A stretch of 64,000 nt of DNA, taken from Nitrosomonas sp. (GTDB lineage Bacteria; Pseudomonadota; Gammaproteobacteria; Burkholderiales; Nitrosomonadaceae). The DNA is taken from contig JADJLM010000002.1 of assembly GCA_016710135.1 (NCBI GenBank), forward strand, positions 597,157 to 661,156, read 5' to 3'. This document shows positions 1 to 7,296 of the stretch, piece by piece. How positions within the stretch are numbered: position 1 is the stretch's first letter; every line of letters starts with the position of its first letter. A program made the position numbers and the translations under genes. Below the pieces are notes generated by a model. That model had not been told where the DNA came from. It saw only the letters and a program-made list of their open reading frames with translations, and did not search any database.

Positions 1-58
1 GCCAAGGAACCAACTTTCCGTCATACCAAATTACACCATCGCGATCAGCCATTGACAT
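1..58 (-). CDS. ilvE: branched-chain amino acid aminotransferase, N-terminal fragment
   Basis: The window edge cuts this gene, leaving 19 codons read leftwards. They encode MSMADRDGVIWYDGKLVPW, the characteristic N-terminus of class IV PLP-dependent branched-chain aminotransferases, which transfer the amino group in the last step of Val, Leu and Ile synthesis. The ATG at 58 is chosen because a GAGGA ribosome-binding site lies just upstream; a second ATG two codons later is also possible. The catalytic lysine and the rest of the fold lie outside the window, so the name rests on this N-terminal match only. Confidence 0.75.
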   Translation of the reverse strand, partial: MSMADRDGVIWYDGKLVPW

Positions 59-518
59 TACAAAATCCTCGATAAAAATTCTAAAAATACTATTCTAGCT
101 TATTTTTTAATCAACCAATGAAAGCTTGAAGTACCTAACCTGAGTAATCTCCCTGTTTAGTTCCACTGTATGCCGGAATGGGTTAACGTTAAAGTGCGCT
201 GACCCATTTGGTGATATTTTGCAAATATCCAACTTCTGGGGGGGCAGTTCAAACCCGGGGCGATTCATCTGGCTGATTTTCTTGATCGTGCGCTGGCTTA
301 AAGAAATTCACGATCATGTTCGTGGTTTATTACCAGTTTATATAGTAAAAGCGGGATTTGATCGGCTGGCAGAAGTTGCCTGTTATCGGACGATTGCAGG
401 CGCGGTCGTTTTATATCATGCTAGTACATCGATACACCAGAAATGATCACAGCTCAAAAATGAGCAAATAGAAGCATGATATTTTTTCAATTAACGAATT
501 TATTCATCATGATTAAAA
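59..518. other. region without a recognisable gene; one orphan ORF
   Basis: The region between ilvE and the NLR cassette. It contains one 75-codon plus-strand ORF (219-446) starting MQISNFWGG, which I do not recognise; another frame over 235-300 reads GQFKPGAIHLADFLDRALA before a stop. Two short plausible frames overlapping like this suggest a decayed gene or mobile-element remnant, but no family can be named. The promoter of the cassette starting at 519 should lie in the A+T-rich 440-518. Confidence 0.3.
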
Positions 519-1097
519 ATGAAAAAAATTAAAATCTTCCTCGCCTCATCTAAAGAACTCCAATCCGAGCGTGAACATTTCGAACGAGAAATCTATCGTA
601 AATGCAAGGCTTGGTTTGACCGGGGAATTTTTTTGCATCTCGATATCTGGGAAGATTTGTCCGCCCGCATGTCGCTGACAGATTCGCAGAGCGAGTACAA
701 TCAGTATGTCAAAGCTGCTGACCTGTTCGTGCTGCTAGTACACAGCAAAGTATGCATGTATACCGCCGAAGAGTTTGATACCGCTTTCGGACAATTTCAG
801 TCGACGAAGAAACCATTCATTTTCACTTATTTCAAAACGCCCAACGGAGCGGTTACTGATGCAAGTCTTGCTGAGTTCCACCATAAACTCAGAGACTTGC
901 ATCATTTCTACAGCCCTTTCAACGATGAAAATGACCTTTGGGTGCAGTTCAACAAGGAACTGGACAGGCTGGAAACGGATGGATTTACGGAATTCAAGCA
1001 CGAGGATATGAACCAAACTGGCCGTAGCATTACGCAAGGCGACAAAAGTATTTATATTGAAAAAGCCGGCGATGGCACGACGATTAACATTCAATAA
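519..1097 (+). CDS. TIR/DUF4062-like effector with C-terminal amyloid-type motif
   Basis: A 192-residue protein. Visible: an N-terminal strand KIKIFLASSKEL (3-14), WEDL (44-47), a second hydrophobic strand DLFVLLVHS (68-76) followed by YTAEEFDTAF (81-90). This order resembles TIR-like folds and the DUF4062 group, in which the glutamate after the second strand (E84/E85 here) would be the catalytic candidate; that assignment is inference. The last ~28 residues (165-192, beginning NQTGRSITQGDKSIY) are short, polar and strand-like and match the N-terminus of the next protein. The next gene starts 11 bp downstream, so the two are surely co-transcribed. Expected role: cell-death or NAD-consuming effector switched on by its NLR partner. 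Base composition is more G+C-rich than the flanks, suggesting acquisition. Confidence 0.7.
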   Translation: MKKIKIFLASSKELQSEREHFEREIYRKCKAWFDRGIFLHLDIWEDLSARMSLTDSQSEYNQYVKAADLFVLLVHSKVCMYTAEEFDTAFGQFQSTKKPFIFTYFKTPNGAVTDASLAEFHHKLRDLHHFYSPFNDENDLWVQFNKELDRLETDGFTEFKHEDMNQTGRSITQGDKSIYIEKAGDGTTINIQ

Positions 1098-1108
1098 CCG
1101 CTATCATC

Positions 1109-3142
1109 ATGGATCAAAGCAATCGGAATATTCAGCAAGACCAAAAATCCGTCTATGCCGAACAAGGGGATGTGTATGTGACCTATGCGGGAGAACGCCG
1201 CATCCCTCATGCCCTCACCCCGCCGCCCTTTCTCACGGAAATCTTCCTTGGGCGCCAGGATGATCTGCAGCTTATTCATGACAAACTATTCGCTCCGAGC
1301 AGCAACTTGTTGCTCGTGAACGGCGAGGGTGGCATAGGTAAAACTACCATCGCCTCCAAGTATTACCACACTTACCAGCATGAATACATTCATGTTGCCT
1401 GGGTACTGAGCGAAAAGAGCATTGCCAACGCTTTGCTGCTGCTCGCCGTACCGCTCAATTTGCAGTTTGATGAAAGAATGAATACTGACGAACGCATCGG
1501 GCTTTTACTGGCAGCATGGATGAATCTTGAAAAGCCCTGTCTGCTGGTCATAGACAACGCCAATGAATTGTCTGATCTGGAAGCGAATTACCAGCGGTTG
1601 CGCCGTTGTAGCAATTTCCACCTGTTGCTCACCACGCGCATTACGCATTTTGAGCGAGCTGAAGCCTGTGCCATCAACGGCCTTCCTCAGGATGATGCCC
1701 TGACGCTCTTTGAAAAATACTATCGAGCCCTCGACGATGACGAAAAAGCACTGTTTTTCCCAATCCGGGAGGCAGTGGGCGGCAATACCCTAGTGCTCGA
1801 ACTGCTGGCTAAAAACCTGGCCGGGCAGAACCGTCTCAAGCAACGATATAGCCTGGCTGATTTGCTTGCCGAGCTGCAAAGTCAGGGTTTGCTGCAACTC
1901 AGCCATTCGCAAGCCGTGGGCACGGATTATCAAAGCAAGGGCGCAATGCGCCGAGAAACCCCGGAAGCCATTATCTCTGCCATGTACGATCTCAGCGGGT
2001 TGCCACCGCAAGAAAGTGCGTTACTCTCAGTTTTTGCCGCGCTGCCAGCAGAAAGTATCGCTTTTGCGACACTGAAAACCCTGCTGCCCGACTTGCCTGA
2101 GCCCGATACCTACCTGCTTTCGCTCGCTCAGAAAGGTTGGATTGAATACAATGAAGCAACCCTTTCCTTTAAGTGTAACCCCGTGGTGCAAGAGGTGGCG
2201 CGGCAGAAAAATCCCGGCTTGCGCGAGGACTGCGCTACGTTGGTGTACATGTTCATTGAAAAATTGACCTATGAAGGCACGCATATTACGGGTTCTTCCT
2301 ATAACGAGGCGTTACTGTACGCCCGCTATGCCGAAGCAGTAATCAAAACTTTTGCGAAGCAACCGGATCATACCCTGGGTGTTTTAAGCGAGCGCACCGG
2401 CAACTATCATCGCATCACCGGCAATCTTGAATACAGTCTGTTCTTTTTTGAACAGTACAACCAATTGGAAAAAGAACTGTTTGACGCCTATCCGCATAAT
2501 GTGGGGTACAAAGACGGCTTGGCGATTTCGTGCCAATATCTTGGCGACACGCACACGGCACTGGGTAATCTCAAGCTGGCGCTGACTTATTTTGAACAGT
2601 ACAACCAATTGGAAAAAGAACTGTTTGACGCCTATCCGCACAATGTGGGGTTTAAAAACAGCTTGGCGATTTCGTGCCAATATCTTGGCGACACGCACAC
2701 GGCACTGGGTAATCTCAAGCTGGCGCTGACTTATTTTGAACAGTGCAACCAATTTGAAAAAGAACTGTTTGACGCCTATCCGCACAATGTGGAGTTTAAA
2801 AACAGCTTGGCGATTTCGTGCCAATATCTTGGCGACACGCACACGGCACTGGGTAATCTCAAGCTGGCGCTGACTTATTTTGAACAGTACCACCAATTGG
2901 AAAAAGAACTGTTTGACGCCTATCCGCACAATGTGAGGTTCAAAAACGGCTTGGTGCTATCCTATCAATGGCTGGGTTGGTTCTATGAGGATAAGTTTCA
3001 GGATCTGAATCAGGCGCAAGCGTATTACCGCCAATCAAGGAACCTGTTGCTGGAATTAGTCAGCAGTTCTCCGGATCATGCGCAGTTCAAACAAAACCTG
3101 GACTGGGTGACCAGTAGATTGCCCGATGAAGCTGATGAATAA
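1109..3142 (+). CDS. NLR-like STAND NTPase (NB-ARC-TPR)
   Basis: 677 residues. Residues 1-26 carry a motif (DQSNRNIQQDQKSVYAEQGD) matching the effector's C-terminus. An NB-ARC module follows: Walker A NGEGGIGKTT (71-80), Walker B CLLVIDN (144-150), LLLTTR (172-177), GGNTLVLEL (224-232), then a winged-helix-like stretch to about 370. The C-terminal half is TPR, including three to four near-identical 48-residue units. STAND proteins of this shape bind a trigger through the repeats, oligomerise with ATP and recruit an effector. The upstream gene is the obvious effector. Function as antiphage immunity or signalling is inferred from architecture and pairing; the trigger is unknown. The stop codon is followed in frame by another open stretch (3143-3310). 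Confidence 0.85.
   Translation: MDQSNRNIQQDQKSVYAEQGDVYVTYAGERRIPHALTPPPFLTEIFLGRQDDLQLIHDKLFAPSSNLLLVNGEGGIGKTTIASKYYHTYQHEYIHVAWVLSEKSIANALLLLAVPLNLQFDERMNTDERIGLLLAAWMNLEKPCLLVIDNANELSDLEANYQRLRRCSNFHLLLTTRITHFERAEACAINGLPQDDALTLFEKYYRALDDDEKALFFPIREAVGGNTLVLELLAKNLAGQNRLKQRYSLADLLAELQSQGLLQLSHSQAVGTDYQSKGAMRRETPEAIISAMYDLSGLPPQESALLSVFAALPAESIAFATLKTLLPDLPEPDTYLLSLAQKGWIEYNEATLSFKCNPVVQEVARQKNPGLREDCATLVYMFIEKLTYEGTHITGSSYNEALLYARYAEAVIKTFAKQPDHTLGVLSERTGNYHRITGNLEYSLFFFEQYNQLEKELFDAYPHNVGYKDGLAISCQYLGDTHTALGNLKLALTYFEQYNQLEKELFDAYPHNVGFKNSLAISCQYLGDTHTALGNLKLALTYFEQCNQFEKELFDAYPHNVEFKNSLAISCQYLGDTHTALGNLKLALTYFEQYHQLEKELFDAYPHNVRFKNGLVLSYQWLGWFYEDKFQDLNQAQAYYRQSRNLLLELVSSSPDHAQFKQNLDWVTSRLPDEADE
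2447..2947 (+). repeat. 144-bp tandem repeats encoding TPR units
   Basis: Copies of a 144-bp unit start at about 2447, 2591, 2735 and 2879 (measured on the TTTGAACAG word and on CTGGGTAATC at 2561, 2705, 2849, all exactly 144 apart), the last copy partial. Each unit gives 48 residues containing LGNLKLALTYFEQ and LEKELFDAYPHNV. Copies differ by only a few bases, so they arose by recent duplication and probably vary in number between strains or between assemblies. Confidence 0.95.
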
Positions 3143-3310
3143 AGTGACATATTCTCTACTTGGCTAATCAGTCGTCGCATCGATGATTTGCTGTCGTTTA
3201 CACCGGAAGCTATTGAAACTTTAAGGAAGGGTCTGGATAGCTTGGTGGGATCGGAGGTTTACGTAAGGATTACTGAATTTCCATCTAATTTCACAGACCT
3301 TAGTATTTAG
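3143..3310 (+). pseudogene. in-frame open stretch after the NLR stop codon
   Basis: Directly after the TAA of the NLR gene the same frame stays open for 55 codons, reading for example WLISRRIDDLLSFTPEAIET, and ends with TAG at 3308-3310. It has no start codon of its own near the beginning. It could be the tail of a longer NLR cut off by a nonsense mutation, or the end of an older gene replaced by the cassette. I do not recognise the sequence. Confidence 0.35.
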
Positions 3311-3597
3311 CTCTATTTTCTTTTGCGCTCAGTAGAAATTTAACAATTTCAATAAAAGCCAGTGAAAAAGCACAATTATTCTTGCAAGGATACTTTTCAC
3401 TTCGCAGTATCCTTTTAATTCGGTGTGGTTGTGCTGCTCTTTGATTAAGTCTTTTATTTCAACTGTGTTGTATATCTGGTTGGGTATGCATTATTTCAGT
3501 AATGAAGGCATATCTTCTCTACTCACAATCATGAACTGTTTGGATTCAGTAGTCACTACTTTATTGTGCAGCGTGTCCTTCACGTATTGTTAATTCG

Positions 3598-4341
3598 ATG
3601 GAAAATCCATTAACTAAATCTTATCTTTCTACTCATAGCGTAAATGCCTGGAAAAATACGCTACACAATTTAGTACGGGATGGCCAGCTTTTTATTATTT
3701 CTAAATTAAAGCGGAGAAGGCGCTATACACTGATATTGCATCGCTTAAAGCGTAATTTAGTGTTAGTAGGATGTTTACTTGGATTTTTGGTAGGCTTTCT
3801 ATGCATAGCAATGAATCATTTAACCAAAGAAAGTGGCGATTTATCAACAGAGTATCAGGAATCTCAATTGATTGTTATTTCCCCTCATCTTCTCATAGAC
3901 TCAATCGATACATTAGAAAGATGGCTACGCAAGGAACTAAGATTGCCTTATGCTAAATCACACATGATAGTTAGACCTGCTAGCGTATTGTCCGGCAATA
4001 AAATTGCATTTACACCGTTGCCTGAATCGTGGGAGATCAAATTTTTGACACATAACAGTAGCCTCAGTGTTCGCTATTGGAAGGGTGATACCGATGTGTT
4101 AGTCATAAAGCGAGAAGCTAGTTTCTGGGTATTGTTAAAAAATATTCATGATGACTCAACGCACAGTAGTGCTTGGGTGCTGCTTGCTGATACCGCTTTA
4201 GGGGGATTATCGTCTTATGTGCTAGTAAGTACGTTGATCTGGAGTCGTTTGCTTTATCTCAGATTACTTGCTGTTGGTTTTATTGGTAGTACCATGGCAA
4301 TTTCATTAGGTCTCATTTTAAATTCTTTATCTCTTTATTAG
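3598..4341 (+). CDS. hypothetical inner-membrane protein
   Basis: 247 residues, not recognised. A basic N-terminus (KLKRRRRY) precedes one membrane segment near 53-71 (LVLVGCLLGFLVGFLCIAM); a soluble middle of roughly 120 residues follows; two further hydrophobic segments lie near the C-terminus (about 195-240). This gives a likely periplasmic loop held between membrane anchors. The 287 bp before it (3311-3597) hold no gene I can see. It stands alone between the NLR cassette and the protease gene, on the same strand as both. No enzymatic motif is visible. Confidence 0.55.
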   Translation: MENPLTKSYLSTHSVNAWKNTLHNLVRDGQLFIISKLKRRRRYTLILHRLKRNLVLVGCLLGFLVGFLCIAMNHLTKESGDLSTEYQESQLIVISPHLLIDSIDTLERWLRKELRLPYAKSHMIVRPASVLSGNKIAFTPLPESWEIKFLTHNSSLSVRYWKGDTDVLVIKREASFWVLLKNIHDDSTHSSAWVLLADTALGGLSSYVLVSTLIWSRLLYLRLLAVGFIGSTMAISLGLILNSLSLY

Positions 4342-4489
4342 GTTAGTGAAGAATCTCATTCTTTACAGACAATTGTCCTAGGTTTTGTCGCGATTGCTAG
4401 GGCGGTAGGTGTACAATAACCGATTTAAGCTATTTGTTGGCACTACGATTCGATAGTCTTTTTTAAAAAATTCATGACTTGATATTTTT

Positions 4490-4978
4490 ATGGATAATCG
4501 ATTCTTGTGGGGAGTGATGGCCGTTTTAGGAATTTGGGTGAGTATCTTTGTCGTCGCGTATCTTTATTTCGCATCGGTACAAGCACCCAAAGTAGCGACG
4601 GTCAATGGAGATTCCTCAGAGAAAGAAATCATTATTCTGCGGTCCCAAGATGGTCACTATTATGTTCGAGGTAAAATCAATGGGCATCCTGTCGATTTTA
4701 TGGTTGACACGGGTGCCAGTATTGTATCGATCAGCTACGATTTAGCGCGTTCCGTCAATTTGCCGCGAGGAGTTCCTGCAAATCTTTCCACTGCGGGTGG
4801 TAACATGGTTGGAGAGATTGTTTCGGCAATTGATATCGAGGTTGGTAATATTAGACTTCATGGATTAACTGTTAGTGTGGGTATTCAGGGGAATATCGCG
4901 TTACTTGGGCAGAATTTTCTTAGAAAAATCGATGTGATCCAATCTGATGATAAGATGCTATTACGAATTAGAAATTAG
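4490..4978 (+). CDS. retropepsin-like aspartic protease, membrane-anchored (TIGR02281 type)
   Basis: 162 residues. An N-terminal membrane anchor (about 8-28) is followed by a single retropepsin-like domain: FMVDTGASIVSISYDLA with catalytic D73 in the DTGAS motif, and a C-terminal LLGQNFLRKIDV flap/strand region typical of clan AA proteases. Single-domain members must dimerise to make an active site. The anchor places the domain in the periplasm. Substrates of this proteobacterial family are largely unknown, and neighbours give no hint. Length and architecture are ordinary for the family. Confidence 0.8.
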   Translation: MDNRFLWGVMAVLGIWVSIFVVAYLYFASVQAPKVATVNGDSSEKEIIILRSQDGHYYVRGKINGHPVDFMVDTGASIVSISYDLARSVNLPRGVPANLSTAGGNMVGEIVSAIDIEVGNIRLHGLTVSVGIQGNIALLGQNFLRKIDVIQSDDKMLLRIRN

Positions 4979-5057
4979 AAAAAAAGATTTAAATTTGAAC
5001 AATAATTTGAATGATTGATGTTACTAACCTATCACTAGTGAGATGATCGGAGACTGT

Positions 5058-6307
5058 ATGTTTCAGCATATAAAAATACCTGTAGAAGGTAAAAAATTCT
5101 TGTTAATTCTGACCAAACATTGAATGTGCCAGATAATCCTATCATTCCTTATATAGAAGGCGATGGAACAGGTATCGATATTACGCCTGTCATGTTAAAA
5201 GTAGTCGATGCTGCTGTTGCAAGTGCCTATAGGGGCAAAAGAAAAATTGCCTGGATGGAAATTTATGCGGGAGAGAAATCAACTAAAGTCTATGGAGAAA
5301 ATGTTTGGTTGCCTGATGAAACATTGCAAGCAGCCAAAGAATATGTGGTTTCAATTAAGGGGCCATTAACTACCCCGGTTAGCGGTGGTATTCGCTCTAT
5401 TAATGTTGCATTGAGGCAATTACTTGATTTATATGTATGCTTACGACCAGTACGATATTTTCAAGGAGTGCCTAGTCCTGTTAAGCATCCTGAGAAAGTT
5501 GATATGGTAATTTTTAGGGAGAATTCTGAGGATATCTATGCAGGAATTGAATGGGAAGCTGAATCATCAGCTGCAAAAAAAATAATCCATTTTCTCATTG
5601 ACGAAATGCAGGTAAAAAGTATTCGTTTTCCCGAGACCTCGGGTATTGGCATTAAACCTGTGTCGAGAGAAGGTACGGAAAGATTAGTTCATAAAGCGAT
5701 TCAATATGCAATTGATAACGAAAGGTCTTCAGTAACGCTCGTGCATAAAGGCAATATTATGAAATTTACCGAGGGGGCATTCAAAAACTGGGGTTATCAT
5801 GTCGCTGCCAAGGATTTTGGTGCAGAGCTCTATAATGGAGGACCTTGGATGAGATTGCCTCAAGATAAAGGGGGTGTCATTATCAAAGATGTGATTGCTG
5901 ATGCTTTCTTGCAACAGATCTTATTGCGACCAGAAGAATATGATGTCATTGCTACCTTGAATTTAAATGGAGATTACATTTCAGACGCGTTAGCTGCCCA
6001 GGTTGGTGGTATTGGTATTGCACCGGGTGCAAATTTAAGTGATTCGATTGCTATTTTTGAGGCAACTCACGGAACGGCGCCTAAATATGCTGGAAAAGAT
6101 CAAGTTAACCCTGGATCAATCATTCTTTCTGCTGAAATGATGCTAAGGCATATTGGTTGGCACGAGGCGGCAGATGCAATACTGAAATCGATGGAGAGAA
6201 CCATAACAAGCAAAATCGTCACATATGATTTTGCTCGATTAATGGATGGCGCTACTGAAGTTTCTTGTTCAAAATTTGGAAATACACTTATCGACAATAT
6301 GTCGTAG
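5058..6307 (+). CDS. icd: isocitrate dehydrogenase (NADP+), frameshifted near the start
   Basis: TCA-cycle enzyme making 2-oxoglutarate, CO2 and NADPH from isocitrate. The main frame from 5120 contains IPYIEGDGTGIDITP, IRSINVALRQLLDLY, FRENSEDIYAGIEW and ATHGTAPKYAG, the substrate and cofactor elements of the homodimeric bacterial enzyme. The true start is the ATG at 5058 (MFQHIKIPVEG); this frame is lost at a run of six A at 5091-5096. One more A would give GKKILVNSDQTLNVPDN and join both parts into 416 residues, the usual length. The TTG at 5120 has no ribosome-binding site and is an unlikely natural start. Convergent with cspA. Confidence 0.9.
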
Positions 6308-6331
6308 TGTGTCATCTTTAAAATTCACGCT

Positions 6332-6380
6332 TTACCCATTACATAAAATAATGATTAACAGTATTTTAGTAATGGGTAAA
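6332..6380. repeat. 12-bp perfect inverted repeat downstream of icd
   Basis: TTTACCCATTAC at 6331-6342 is mirrored by GTAATGGGTAAA at 6369-6380, with a 26-base A+T-rich spacer. It lies just after the icd stop and before the icd/cspA terminator-like hairpin. It may form a long 3' stem or be a protein site; no clear role. Confidence 0.4.
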
Positions 6381-6397
6381 TTGTTTCGTAGTTAATA

Positions 6398-6423
6398 CAA
6401 ACTAATCAATGCAGATTAGTTTG
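6398..6423. terminator. bidirectional terminator between icd and cspA
   Basis: CAAACTAATC (6398-6407), loop of six bases, GATTAGTTTG (6414-6423): a perfect 10-bp stem lying between two convergent genes, just past the cspA stop. U-tracts are weak on both sides, so its strength is uncertain. Confidence 0.5.
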
Positions 6424-6430
6424 ATCTGTC

Positions 6431-6634
6431 TTAAGCTGACTGAATATTTGATGCTTGTTTTCCCTTAGGACCCTGAGTTACTTCAAAGCTCACCTTTTGG
6501 CCTTCCTTCAGAGTTTTAAAGCCAGTCATATTAATCGCTGAGAAATGGGCGAATAAATCCTCGCTGCCATCATCAGGAGTAATAAAACCAAACCCTTTAG
6601 AATCATTGAACCACTTTACTGTACCTGTTGCCAT
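6431..6634 (-). CDS. cspA: cold-shock protein, CspA family
   Basis: 67-residue single OB-fold protein that binds single-stranded nucleic acid and melts RNA structure. RNP1 KGFGFI (13-18) and RNP2 LFAHF (27-31) are intact, and MATGTVKWFNDSKGFGFI is the standard opening. Length is typical. A promoter-like site lies about 110-140 bases upstream, giving a long leader as is common for cold-shock genes, whose mRNA leader mediates temperature control. A GGAAG ribosome-binding site sits just before the ATG. The symbol is generic for the family; paralogue identity cannot be told. Confidence 0.93.
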   Translation of the reverse strand: MATGTVKWFNDSKGFGFITPDDGSEDLFAHFSAINMTGFKTLKEGQKVSFEVTQGPKGKQASNIQSA

Positions 6635-6745
6635 CTTTACTTCCTATAAAAAACTGGGCCGGAAACCCTAAAACTATTTGAATTTCAAGACCGCAAACGG
6701 CTCTAACCAATACTGCAGGGAACTTGAAGCCAAACGCCAGTTGCA

Positions 6746-6774
6746 GTTTTACGCAAAATTTAATCTTAAGTCAA
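6746..6774 (-). promoter_or_regulatory. candidate sigma-70 promoter of cspA
   Basis: Read on the minus strand: TTGACT (6774-6769), 17-base spacer, TAAAAC (6751-6746). Five of six and four of six bases match consensus. Transcription from about 6739 would give a leader of roughly 105 bases before the cspA ATG, in keeping with long cold-shock leaders. The rest of 6775-6978 is A+T-rich and should hold the divergent clpS promoter, which I could not fix. Confidence 0.5.
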
Positions 6775-6981
6775 GCGTTTAGCATGTGAAAATATCACTT
6801 TTATACTTTTTTTGAGTCGCAGTAGAATAAACGAATGCAGCTAATACGCTTGAAAATTTTGTCGTAATCGTCAAATATGTTAAAAGAAAAATAATTAAAA
6901 TGCTAATGTTGATGAATGCCTATGATTAAATCCAGATAATCTGGAGTTTTTAGATATTAGTTTGGCAAAAGGGAATCAGTG

Positions 6982-7296
6982 ATGACAACAAGAAATAATC
7001 GCGAAGAAAGTGTTCTAGAGGATAAAAAGAATAAGCTCAAATCACCTCCGCTTTACAAAGTACTGTTACTTAATGATGATTTTACACCGATGGATTTTGT
7101 CGTAATGGTGCTTCAAACTTTCTTTTTTATGAATCAAGAAAAAGCGATTCAAGTTATGCTTAAAGTTCATAATGAAGGTACAGGAATTTGTGGTGTTTAT
7201 CCGAGTGATATCGCAATGACTAAAGTGAAACAAGTAAATGATTATTCAAGGCAAAATCAACACCCATTAAAGTGTGTTATGGAGAAAAATACATGA
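6982..7296 (+). CDS. clpS: ATP-dependent Clp protease adaptor ClpS
   Basis: 104 residues from the ATG at 6982 (a GTG lies directly before it). ClpS binds N-degron substrates and hands them to ClpA. The core YKVLLLNDDFTPMDFVVMVL is the family hallmark, with the NDD/TPMDFV residues that line the N-end pocket; the KVHNEGTGICGVYP segment follows. The usual histidine-rich helix is changed here to FFFMNQEKA, a mild departure. Its stop overlaps the clpA ATG by the ATGA arrangement, so the two are translationally coupled. Confidence 0.95.
   Translation: MTTRNNREESVLEDKKNKLKSPPLYKVLLLNDDFTPMDFVVMVLQTFFFMNQEKAIQVMLKVHNEGTGICGVYPSDIAMTKVKQVNDYSRQNQHPLKCVMEKNT

Noticed and set aside
2384..2929. 181-codon minus-strand ORF with repeated segments
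   Set aside because: It is the reverse reading of the TPR repeats in the NLR gene; its own repeats are those of the repeat array and there is no start signal.
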